This document shows positions 16,551 to 24,252 of a stretch of DNA of 64,000 nucleotides, one piece after another; within the stretch, counting starts at the first letter, position 1, and each line of letters begins with the position of its first letter. The stretch is from RHLJ01 sp965247355. GTDB lineage: Bacteria; Bacteroidota; Rhodothermia; Balneolales; Balneolaceae. The notes below the pieces were generated by a model. The model did no database searches, was not told the DNA's origin, and was given only the letters and a program-made list of their open reading frames with translations. Where the stretch lies: contig OZ252011.1 of the NCBI GenBank assembly GCA_965247355.1, positions 1,984,001-2,048,000 of the forward strand, written 5' to 3'. The position numbers and the translations under genes are program-made.

Positions 16551-18558
16551 ATTAACAAAAGAAAAGAGCCCTTACCTTCTTCAACATCAAGACAATCCGG
16601 TTGATTGGTATCCCTGGGGTGATGAAGCATTTTCGAAAGCTCGGGAAGAAAACAAACCTGTATTTCTTTCGATAGGTTATGCCACCTGTCATTGGTGCCA
16701 TGTAATGGCTCACGAAAGCTTTGAAGATGAGCAGATTGCAGCGTTATTAAATGATGCTTTCATCAATGTGAAAGTAGACCGAGAAGAACGCCTAGATATC
16801 GACAGCATGTACATGACGGTTTGCCAAATGTTGAATGGGCACGGTGGATGGCCTTTAACTATTTTACTAACTCCTGATAAAGAACCTTTTTTTGCCGCTA
16901 CATATATTCCTAAAGAAGCAAGATACGGGCGAATTGGATTACGTCAACTCATTCCCGGAATCAAAGGAATGTGGACACATGAGCCTGAAAAAATCCGGAA
17001 AGCCGTTGAGAGTATTAAAGAAGGATTTGGAAAATCGCAGCAGTTTGAGTCCGGTGATTTTCCCGGAACCGAAGCTGTTGATTATGCCGCTGAGCAACTT
17101 GCCATGCGTTTTGATGACGAGTTCGGAGGTTTCGGCTCAGCTCCAAAATTTCCTTCTCCTCATAATTTAATGTTCCTGCTTCGCCATTGGAAACAAAACG
17201 GTGAACAACGTTTTCTGAATGCTGTTACTGAGACTTTAACGGCAATGCGATTGGGAGGAATTTGGGATCATGTTGGATTTGGATTTCACCGCTACTCCAC
17301 CGACAGGGAGTGGCTTCTTCCCCACTTTGAGAAGATGTTGTACGATCAGGCGCTACTAATGATGGCTTATACCGAAGCCTGGCAAATCACAAAAAATCTA
17401 CTTTTCAAAAGTACAGTTTTTGAAATTGCTGAGTATGCCTCAAGAGAACTCATGAGCCAAGAAGGTGTTTTTTACTCTGCCGAAGACGCAGATAGCGAAG
17501 GCGAGGAAGGTAAATTTTATGTTTGGGACATTTCAGAGATTGATTCCATTCTGGATAAAGAAGAAGCGTCTTTCTTTAAAATACATTTCAATTTAAAAGC
17601 GGAAGGAAATTTTGAGGACGAAGCTACCAAACAACTAACGGGACAAAATATTCCTCATTTGAATAAAGAATTATCTGAGGGAGAATCAGAACGATGGGCC
17701 CAAATCCGAGCAAAAATTTTCGAAGCAAGAGAACAAAGAATCCGACCCCAACTCGATGACAAATCATTAACAGACTGGAATGCGTTGATGATTGCAGCTC
17801 TGGCAAAAGCGGGAGCTGCTTTTCAGGAGACGAAATTTACTCAACAAGCAGAAAGAGCGTTTGCATTTATTGAGCAAAACCTGGTGCATGAAGAACAACT
17901 CTTTCATCGCTATAAAGATGGAGAAGTCGCTATAGAATCATTTTCGGATGATTATGCATTTCTAAGTTGGGCAGGAATTGAATTGTATGAAGCCACCTTT
18001 AAATCTCGATATTTGGAGCTCGCCCTTCAATGGAATCAGCGTCTTCTTGATGTATTTTGGGATGACGAAAATGGAGGTTTCTTTTTTAGTGTAAATGATG
18101 CCGATCAACCTCTTGGCAGACAGAAACAGATTTATGATGGTGCTGTTCCTTCTTCAAATTCTGTTGCTTTTTTGAACCTGATAAGACTTGGGCGTTTTAC
18201 CGGGAATACTGAATTGGAAGAAAAGGCGAATCAACTTGGGGAATGCTTTTCTTCTGATTTAATACGATCAGGATCAAGCAGTACCATGAGCATGATGGCG
18301 CTTCAATTTTTATTTAATGATCCAAAAGAGGTGATTATCGCAGAAGGAAAGAATGGCTCTTCTGAATTTGTAAAGCACTTTCAAACTACCTTTGATCCTT
18401 TTAGGATTCTTCTATTTAATCCAACAGAAAAAGACGAAATTCTGTCGAAAATAGCGCCTTACCTGGAAAATCAACCTGCCAGAAATGATAAAACCACTTT
18501 GTATATCTGCAGGAATTATTCTTGTGAAAAACCCGTATTTGAGATCACGGATTTATAA
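16540..18558 (+). CDS. thioredoxin-domain protein, YyaL/SPATA20 family (DUF255)
   Basis: 672 residues, the normal length for this family. The N-terminal thioredoxin-like domain opens with the family signature SPYLLQHQDNPVDWYPWG and has a CHWC motif (C50, C53) in ATCHWCHVMAHESF. The rest is an (alpha/alpha)6 glycosidase-like barrel (HFEKMLYDQALL, EDADSEGEEGKFYVW). The molecular function is not established. The start is a GTG overlapping mgsA, which implies translational coupling. Confidence 0.9.
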   Translation: MPNKLTKEKSPYLLQHQDNPVDWYPWGDEAFSKAREENKPVFLSIGYATCHWCHVMAHESFEDEQIAALLNDAFINVKVDREERLDIDSMYMTVCQMLNGHGGWPLTILLTPDKEPFFAATYIPKEARYGRIGLRQLIPGIKGMWTHEPEKIRKAVESIKEGFGKSQQFESGDFPGTEAVDYAAEQLAMRFDDEFGGFGSAPKFPSPHNLMFLLRHWKQNGEQRFLNAVTETLTAMRLGGIWDHVGFGFHRYSTDREWLLPHFEKMLYDQALLMMAYTEAWQITKNLLFKSTVFEIAEYASRELMSQEGVFYSAEDADSEGEEGKFYVWDISEIDSILDKEEASFFKIHFNLKAEGNFEDEATKQLTGQNIPHLNKELSEGESERWAQIRAKIFEAREQRIRPQLDDKSLTDWNALMIAALAKAGAAFQETKFTQQAERAFAFIEQNLVHEEQLFHRYKDGEVAIESFSDDYAFLSWAGIELYEATFKSRYLELALQWNQRLLDVFWDDENGGFFFSVNDADQPLGRQKQIYDGAVPSSNSVAFLNLIRLGRFTGNTELEEKANQLGECFSSDLIRSGSSSTMSMMALQFLFNDPKEVIIAEGKNGSSEFVKHFQTTFDPFRILLFNPTEKDEILSKIAPYLENQPARNDKTTLYICRNYSCEKPVFEITDL

Positions 18559-18604
18559 GCGCGATTATTTTCAGGCTTGATGCTCACTTTTTTGTATTGC
18601 ATTC

Positions 18605-18640
18605 CAATCCAACCAACTTAATCTTTCGTACTTAACAACG
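18605..18640 (+). promoter_or_regulatory. ECF-type promoter in front of the sigma gene
   Basis: CAATCC at 18605-18610 (-35), 16 bp, then CGTACT at 18627-18632 (-10). The wider -10 block is CTTTCGTACTTAACAACG. The same bipartite sequence with identical spacing occurs at 21404-21439. The layout is that of an ECF sigma promoter, and its place directly upstream of the ECF sigma gene suggests autoregulation. Confidence 0.6.
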
Positions 18641-18654
18641 AACATAAAAAGTAT

Positions 18655-19269
18655 ATGCTGTTTTTAATTCTATCAACAATAGGGAAGCTTCTTACCCAGA
18701 ATAATTCCCGCGACCGGGACCTGATGCGTCGTATTGCATCAAAAGAGCCGGAAGCACTTAGTGTGTTGTACGATCACTATAACCGCTTGCTATTCGGACT
18801 TCTGAAATCCATCCTTAAGAAAAAGGAGGAAGCAGAAGATCTTCTTCAGGAAGTATTTACGACTATTTGGGAGAAAGCGGATCAGTTTGATGCAGAACGG
18901 GGAACAGCGTACACATGGATTGTCTCATTAACCAGAAATAAAGCCATTGACCGCTTGAGATCAAAAGTATATAAGGAGCAGAAAAAACAATCGACGAGCC
19001 TGAACGATGATGACGTTTTCCATCCTCTGTATTCAAAGGAAAATAACCCTCTGGAAAATACAATTCTTTCAGATCGGGCAAAGCGAGTGTACGATGCACT
19101 TCAGAATTTAACAGAAAAGCAGCGTTCAGTAATACAGGTTGCTTATTTCGATGGCTTGAGTCAATCCGAAATCTCAGATGAATATGACATTCCTTTGGGT
19201 ACAGTTAAAACAAGAATGCGTGATGGCATGATTAAATTACGAGAGCTTCTGGCTCAGGAGATGGCTTAA
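18655..19269 (+). CDS. ECF RNA polymerase sigma factor
   Basis: 204 residues. Sigma region 2 covers about residues 35-100 (EDLLQEVFTTIWEKADQF and YTWIVSLTRNKAIDRLR) and region 4 the C-terminal 55 residues (QRSVIQVAYFDGLSQSEI, then GTVKTRMRDGMIKLRE). The ATG used here is 22 nt past the candidate -10; an internal start near DRDLMRRI is possible. The stop overlaps the ATG of the anti-sigma gene (TAATG), which is standard for a sigma/anti-sigma pair. Confidence 0.92.
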   Translation: MLFLILSTIGKLLTQNNSRDRDLMRRIASKEPEALSVLYDHYNRLLFGLLKSILKKKEEAEDLLQEVFTTIWEKADQFDAERGTAYTWIVSLTRNKAIDRLRSKVYKEQKKQSTSLNDDDVFHPLYSKENNPLENTILSDRAKRVYDALQNLTEKQRSVIQVAYFDGLSQSEISDEYDIPLGTVKTRMRDGMIKLRELLAQEMA

Positions 19270-20063
19270 TGGCACAGAATGAAAACACACAAAACTTTGA
19301 AGAACTTTGCGCAGCTTATGTTCTCGGTTCATTAAACAGTGACGAAAAAGCTTCGTTTGAAAATTTATTAGCTGAAGCTAGTGATGAGCAACAACAGTTT
19401 TATGATGATATGGAAGTGATAGCAGCGGAAATGGCGCTTCTTTATCCAGAACTAGATCCTTCTCCTTCCATCAAACAGCAGCTCATTGAAATGGCCTGGT
19501 CCTCTGTAAATTCCAAAACCGGAGCTAACATCCACTATTTATCGCGTTTCAGATATGCAGTAGCTGCATCGGTGGTATTCATGTTAGTATCTATAGGATT
19601 ACTTTTCCAAACACAAAATTTGAATGAAGATTTATCAGAACAGCTTGCCCTGGTAGATCAGCAGCAAAGTAAAATTGAAATTCTGGAAACCGAAGTAGAA
19701 CGAAAAGAAGAGTTGTTAACCATTCTCGAAGCCCGCGATGTAGACCTAATTTTGATGGATGGTCTGGATGTAAATCCAACCGGATATGGAAAAGTAGTTT
19801 GGGATAAAGATAATGGTCAGGCATTGCTTCAGGTAGCAAATATCCCAACGGTACCAACTGCTAAAGAGTACCAGTTGTGGTTTGTAGTGAATAACCAACC
19901 TATAAGTGCCGGTGTGTTTGCCGTGAATGATCCTGCACAGGATAACTTCTTCAAGATATCAGAGTTTCAACAGGCAGGTTCCGGAGCATTCGCAATTACT
20001 TTAGAACCGGAAGGTGGTTCTCCTCAACCAACCGGTGATATGTACCTGTTAGGAAGTATGTAA
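19269..20063 (+). CDS. anti-sigma factor, RskA-like, single membrane segment
   Basis: 264 residues. The N-terminal cytoplasmic domain (ELCAAYVLGSLNSDEKASFE) is the anti-sigma domain. A membrane segment lies at about residues 97-115, followed by a coiled-coil stretch (residues 120-155) and an extracytoplasmic RskA-type C-terminal domain (AKEYQLWFVVNNQPISAGVF). No HxxxCxxC zinc motif is visible, as in RskA rather than ZAS-type anti-sigmas. It should hold the preceding ECF sigma inactive until an envelope signal arrives. Confidence 0.88.
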   Translation: MAQNENTQNFEELCAAYVLGSLNSDEKASFENLLAEASDEQQQFYDDMEVIAAEMALLYPELDPSPSIKQQLIEMAWSSVNSKTGANIHYLSRFRYAVAASVVFMLVSIGLLFQTQNLNEDLSEQLALVDQQQSKIEILETEVERKEELLTILEARDVDLILMDGLDVNPTGYGKVVWDKDNGQALLQVANIPTVPTAKEYQLWFVVNNQPISAGVFAVNDPAQDNFFKISEFQQAGSGAFAITLEPEGGSPQPTGDMYLLGSM

Positions 20064-20211
20064 TTACGAACCCGATCGAAGTCTAAATTTTAAGATTTTT
20101 ATTGTACATTGACTGAAATCGGGTAGGCTTTATAATAGACATACATAAAATCAGCAGTTGATGGAGCTTATTACAGGCAATGATGTAGTAAATAATACGG
20201 AAGGGTAGTTA

Positions 20212-21333
20212 ATGTCATTCAATATTGAGAAGGTTCAGGGTAAATCGGGGCTAAATACATTTATCAAGTCACAGTGGAATTTTTATAAGGGTGACGAAAA
20301 TTTTGTCCCTCCTCTTATCCATGACCGTAAAAAGTTACTTAACGAAAAAAAGAATCCTTTCTTTAAACATGCCAAGATTCAACATTTTTTAGCTAAACGA
20401 GATTCTGAAGTTATTGGTCGGATTTCAGGAATTATCAATCATAATCATAATTCAACTCATAATGATAGGGTTGGTTTTTTTGGATTCTTTGAATGTGTTG
20501 ATGAACAGGAAGTTGCAGCAGCTCTTTTTAAGGAAGTCGAAAACTGGCTGAAAGAACACGGGATGAATGCCTGTCGTGGCCCAGTTAATCCTTCAATGAA
20601 TGATGAGTGTGCACTTTTAATTGATGGATTCGACCAGCCTCCTGTTCTTTTGATGACTTACAATCCACCGTATTACAAAGACCTGATCGAAAACGAAAAT
20701 TATAGCAAAGTTAAAGACCTTTATGCTTATCACCTTACCAATGGTGAATATATTTCTGACCGGATGGAAAGAATGCAGCAAGCAATAATTAACAGGTACG
20801 ATTTAACCATTCGAAAAATCGATTTCAAAAAGAATTTCGATAAAGACGTTGAGAGTCTGAAGCAGATTTACAACGCTGCATGGCAACCAAACTGGGGCTT
20901 TGTCAAAATTACTGACGAAGAATTCGATTTTCTCGCAGCAGATTTGAAAACCTTTGCAGTAGAAGACTATGTATTATTACTTGAATCGAAAGGTAAATTA
21001 GCCGGTTTTTCTCTGGGACTTCCTGATCTTAATCAGGTATTAATTCATAATAAAAAAGGCTCTTTACTGGGTGCAGCCTATCACCTTTTCACTAAGAAAA
21101 AACTCATTGATACCATGCGAATCCTGATTCTTGGAGTATTACCTGAATTCCAGGGTAAGGGTTTCGATTCTGTTCTTTACTATGAAGTAGGCAAAAGAAG
21201 CCGCCCATTAGGAATCGAGTATGGTGAAGCTTCCTGGATACTTGAAGACAATGAACCCATGAAAAAAGGTGCTACAGAAATAATGAAAGGTGTCCATTAT
21301 AAAACCTACCGGATTTTCGAAAAGGCGATCTAG
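20212..21333 (+). CDS. GNAT-fold protein, YghO-like
   Basis: A 373-residue protein with an N-terminal block typical of the YghO-like GNAT family (FYKGDENFVPPLIHDRK) and a C-terminal acetyltransferase-like region (ILILGVLPEFQGKGFDSVLYYE), where Q-G-K-G is the acetyl-CoA loop. The substrate is unknown. It sits 149 bp behind the anti-sigma gene and ends in a strong terminator, so it may belong to the sigma operon or be separate. Confidence 0.78.
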   Translation: MSFNIEKVQGKSGLNTFIKSQWNFYKGDENFVPPLIHDRKKLLNEKKNPFFKHAKIQHFLAKRDSEVIGRISGIINHNHNSTHNDRVGFFGFFECVDEQEVAAALFKEVENWLKEHGMNACRGPVNPSMNDECALLIDGFDQPPVLLMTYNPPYYKDLIENENYSKVKDLYAYHLTNGEYISDRMERMQQAIINRYDLTIRKIDFKKNFDKDVESLKQIYNAAWQPNWGFVKITDEEFDFLAADLKTFAVEDYVLLLESKGKLAGFSLGLPDLNQVLIHNKKGSLLGAAYHLFTKKKLIDTMRILILGVLPEFQGKGFDSVLYYEVGKRSRPLGIEYGEASWILEDNEPMKKGATEIMKGVHYKTYRIFEKAI

Positions 21334-21363
21334 CCTCGACTTTCACTTCAATCTATAGTAGCT

Positions 21364-21399
21364 AAACCCTTCCGTAATAAAATTACGGAAGGGTTTTTT
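21364..21399 (+). terminator. strong intrinsic terminator after the GNAT gene
   Basis: A 15-bp perfect stem (AAACCCTTCCGTAAT paired with ATTACGGAAGGGTTT), a 3-base loop and a run of T, 30 bp past the stop codon. Confidence 0.92.
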
Positions 21400-21403
21400 A
21401 TTG

Positions 21404-21439
21404 CAATCCATTCTTCTAGTTCTTTCGTATTTAACAATG
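21404..21439 (+). promoter_or_regulatory. second ECF-type promoter copy
   Basis: CAATCC at 21404-21409, 16 bp, then CGTATT at 21426-21431. The block CTTTCGTATTTAACAATG matches the sigma-gene copy in 16 of 18 positions and the -35 to -10 spacing is identical. It begins 5 bp after a terminator and has no gene in front of it, only a second terminator. Confidence 0.6.
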
Positions 21440-21506
21440 TAACACTCGTTATTAGTTAGTTAAGTGATAGAGATAAGAGCTACTCAGGAATGGGTGGCTC
21501 TTTTTT
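21438..21506 (+). ncRNA. candidate small RNA, about 70 nt, with intrinsic terminator
   Basis: Transcription from the promoter at 21404-21439 would start near 21438 and run into a terminator at 21476-21506. That hairpin has stem AGAGCTACTC with GGGTGGCTCT (two G-U pairs), loop AGGAAT, then six T. No open reading frame of any size lies between promoter and terminator. No known RNA family is recognised. Status as an RNA gene is inferred from the promoter-terminator pair. Confidence 0.5.
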
Positions 21507-21514
21507 ATGGGCAT

Positions 21515-21545
21515 AAAAAAGGCGTATTTAATAAATACGCCTTAA
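21515..21545 (-). terminator. intrinsic terminator of the DUF4412 gene
   Basis: Stem AAGGCGTATTTA (21519-21530) with TAAATACGCCTT (21532-21543), flanked by A6 on the left, which is the T tract on the minus strand. It lies 20 bp past the DUF4412 stop codon. Confidence 0.85.
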
Positions 21546-21564
21546 AAATTTATATGAGCTTATC

Positions 21565-22314
21565 TTAGTTGCCCATCATCATACTAAAAATGAGTTCCTG
21601 AAGTCCAATCAGGTTTACTCCAGAAGGTATTTCCACCATAGCTTTTGCTATGCTTGATTTATTCACATTGGTGACTTCAAACACAGTTTCTGTTTCACCT
21701 TTTTCATTCACTTCCACCAACATTGGGAAATTTTTTGATTTAAACTCCTGTGTCAATCTCGATGAAGACTGTTTCATGCTCTCGGGTACATTCTTCCAGG
21801 GTTCAGCAAGCATCCCCCAGTTGATGTCGATGCCGGAAGTTAGCCATACAGATACTGAATTATTATTCTCATCATTCTCAATTAATAACTCGGTGCACTC
21901 GTATCCTAAAATTGTCCGAATTCTATTGGTGTATCTGAAATCGGTGTCAGAATCAATATCTGCACTTCCATTATTGTCTCCCATCATTCCTGCCATCTGG
22001 AAAAAACCTTCCAGCTCTTCCTTGGTAAACTGAAGCCCTTTATTCTCGCCCATCAGGACTACAAAATCTTTCTTATCATTTCTGATGAGCAAACCACTTG
22101 CGTCAAAGTCGTCTGAAAAGCTAACCGCCTGATCCCCTTTTAATATGATCCTGTTTGCTGTTGCATATAAATTCATTTCACTGGTTTGAGGAACCCCATT
22201 TTCTTCACTGTAGAGTTTCATTATAACTTGTCCCTCAAATTGTGCGAATGCATTTGATGAGATTCCCATCAAAACCAGCATTGCAAAACCAAATAGTATC
22301 TTTTTAATCTTCAT
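21565..22314 (-). CDS. DUF4412 exported protein
   Basis: 249 residues with a clear signal peptide ending in SSNAFAQ (residue 25). The mature part matches DUF4412 (FEGQVIMKLYSEENG, ILGYECTELLIE). Such proteins are periplasmic or outer-membrane-associated in Bacteroidota and have no established function. It is a single gene with its own terminator, next to the candidate small RNA. Confidence 0.8.
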   Translation of the reverse strand: MKIKKILFGFAMLVLMGISSNAFAQFEGQVIMKLYSEENGVPQTSEMNLYATANRIILKGDQAVSFSDDFDASGLLIRNDKKDFVVLMGENKGLQFTKEELEGFFQMAGMMGDNNGSADIDSDTDFRYTNRIRTILGYECTELLIENDENNNSVSVWLTSGIDINWGMLAEPWKNVPESMKQSSSRLTQEFKSKNFPMLVEVNEKGETETVFEVTNVNKSSIAKAMVEIPSGVNLIGLQELIFSMMMGN

Positions 22315-22379
22315 AAATCTTTTATTAGTTGTTCAACATGATGCGGTAAACGAACGAGTAGCCGTCTTGTTACATGTCA

Positions 22380-23510
22380 TCAGACAGTTATAAGATCATC
22401 TAACCCAACATTTACTTTTTTGATCCATCCTCCAGCTACAACGTCATCACCCTCATAGCATACAACGGCCTGTCCCGGAGTAATGGCTTCTCTTCCTGCT
22501 GGAAAATGTACTTTGATTTCATCATCTCCTGTTTGAGTAATAGTTCCGTGAGCTCCATCATCGTTATAGCGGATAGCTCCAATAATGTCCATTTCTTCTT
22601 TTGGGATATGATCATACTTGATAAGGTTTATCTCTCTCGCTATCAAGGTTGAACTTACCAGATCTTCCTTTTCTCCAATTGTAATCGTATTAGTGATTGG
22701 ATTGATATCAGTCACATATACCGGCTTACCCATAGGAAGATTTAACCCACGTCTTTGACCAATTGTATAAAACGGGTAACCTTCATGCTCTCCCAGAATG
22801 TTACCGTCCTTATCAACGAATTTACCACCACCCACTTTTTCTTCCAGCCCTTCCACACGATCCTTTAGGAAACGCCGATAATCATCATCCGGAACGAAGC
22901 AAATTTCATAGGAATCGGGTTTATTAGCCACATTCAATAATCCATGATCTTCCGCTATTTGCCGGATTTCAGTTTTAGAGTATCCACCAAGCGGAAAAAT
23001 AGTACGAGCAAGGTGTTTTTGAGCCACGCCCCAAAGTGCATAAGATTGATCTTTCTTTGGGTCAAGCCCTCTGGAAATAATATGGCGACCGTTTTCTTCA
23101 CGCACTTTAGCATAATGTCCGGTAGCAATAAAATCACATCCAAGATTATCTGCCCGTTTCAACAACGCAGCCCATTTAATGTGGGTATTACATAGTACAC
23201 ATGGGTTTGGCGTTCTCCCTCCAAGATAATCATCCACAAATCGATCTATTACCCAGTCGCCAAATTCTTCCCGGATATCTACAATAAAATGCTTGAAACC
23301 ATGATTTACTGCAATATGCCTGGCATCATTCATACTCTCAACTGTACAGCATCCGGTTTCCTTCCCCGAATTACCGCCGCTACGGTGGTAATCCCAGGTT
23401 TTCATAGTGATGCCAATTACTTCGTATCCTTGTTCTCTGAGCATAACTGCGGCTACCGAGGAATCTACTCCTCCACTCATAGCCACTAATACTCTGCCTT
23501 TTGTACTCAT
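22380..23510 (-). CDS. mnmA: tRNA-specific 2-thiouridylase
   Basis: Thiolates U34 of tRNA-Lys, -Glu and -Gln using persulfide sulfur and ATP. The PP-loop SGGVDSS lies at residues 12-18 of the 376-residue form. The two catalytic cysteines are in NPCVLCNTHIKW and YEICFVPDDDYRRFL, and GQRRGLNLP is the tRNA-binding block. I took the ATG at 23510 by family length; an in-frame ATG at 23582 would add 24 low-complexity residues. Neither start has a Shine-Dalgarno sequence. Confidence 0.94.
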   Translation of the reverse strand: MSTKGRVLVAMSGGVDSSVAAVMLREQGYEVIGITMKTWDYHRSGGNSGKETGCCTVESMNDARHIAVNHGFKHFIVDIREEFGDWVIDRFVDDYLGGRTPNPCVLCNTHIKWAALLKRADNLGCDFIATGHYAKVREENGRHIISRGLDPKKDQSYALWGVAQKHLARTIFPLGGYSKTEIRQIAEDHGLLNVANKPDSYEICFVPDDDYRRFLKDRVEGLEEKVGGGKFVDKDGNILGEHEGYPFYTIGQRRGLNLPMGKPVYVTDINPITNTITIGEKEDLVSSTLIAREINLIKYDHIPKEEMDIIGAIRYNDDGAHGTITQTGDDEIKVHFPAGREAITPGQAVVCYEGDDVVAGGWIKKVNVGLDDLITV

Positions 23511-23646
23511 TTGATTATTTTGCTCTTGATTGACTGATAAAGATACAGCTTTTTTGATTGATGCACTTTCTGAGATATTCATTAATTGCTATCAAGTATA
23601 TAGAGCTTTAAAACCTATATTCTGAAAACAACGCACCCTTAAGACT

Positions 23647-24180
23647 ATGAAAACAATTTTATCATTTTTAATTCTACTTATCACTTCCGGAAATCTTATT
23701 GGTCAGGAAGCAGAACATCCAATAATTCCTATGTATGGCGGTATTTATGCTATTGAAGGAGCTGTTAATCCCGATACAGAAATGGAATACAATATTGTAA
23801 TAGACCTAAAACTTCTGGATCGTGATAAAGAAAGTGTAAACCGGGGATTAAATAACGTTGCACGTATGATGAATCTACATGGTTTGGGTGGAGTAAAAGC
23901 TGAGAACCTGAATGTAGCTGTAGTAATTCATGGAGGTGCGACTGATCTGATTTTGAATAATGAAGCTTATCAAGAGCGATATGAAGTTGATAATCCGAAT
24001 TTGGAACTGATTGATATTCTGAAAGAAGCCGGTGTAGAACTTTATGTTTGTGGGCAATCACTGCTTTCCCGCAATTATGCTCAAAGTGAAGTTAATCCTC
24101 AAATCACTATCGGGCTTTCTATGCTTACGGTATTTACCACCTATATGAATAACGGCTTTGTTCCATTAGTGTTCGATTGA
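23647..24180 (+). CDS. exported DsrE-family protein
   Basis: 177 residues. A signal peptide ends near LIGQ (residue 20); the rest is a DsrE/YchN-like fold (LNVAVVIHGGATDLIL, VELYVCGQSLLSRNY). The conserved Cys135 matches the active position of DsrE-type sulfur carriers. Periplasmic DsrE-like proteins are common in Bacteroidota; a role in periplasmic sulfur relay is an inference. It is divergent from mnmA. Confidence 0.8.
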   Translation: MKTILSFLILLITSGNLIGQEAEHPIIPMYGGIYAIEGAVNPDTEMEYNIVIDLKLLDRDKESVNRGLNNVARMMNLHGLGGVKAENLNVAVVIHGGATDLILNNEAYQERYEVDNPNLELIDILKEAGVELYVCGQSLLSRNYAQSEVNPQITIGLSMLTVFTTYMNNGFVPLVFD

Positions 24181-24204
24181 CACTTCATATAATCTTCAAA
24201 CTAA

Positions 24205-24249
24205 GTTTGTAAAACTAGGACTAGAATAACTAGTCACAGATTTACAAAC
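24205..24249. promoter_or_regulatory. two-tier symmetric dyad abutting a start codon
   Basis: GTTTGTAAA (24205-24213) pairs with TTTACAAAC (24241-24249), and inside it GACTAG (24219-24224) pairs with CTAGTC (24230-24235). All three gaps are 5 bases, so both inverted repeats share one centre. The element ends 3 bp before the ATG of the AGE-fold gene and would cover its ribosome site. It may be a translational hairpin or a repressor operator. Confidence 0.55.
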
Positions 24250-24252
24250 ATT

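Noticed and set aside
21650..22033. Open frame of 127 codons on the plus strand over the DUF4412 gene
   Set aside because: Antisense to a gene with a clear signal peptide and family match; no promoter or ribosome site of its own.
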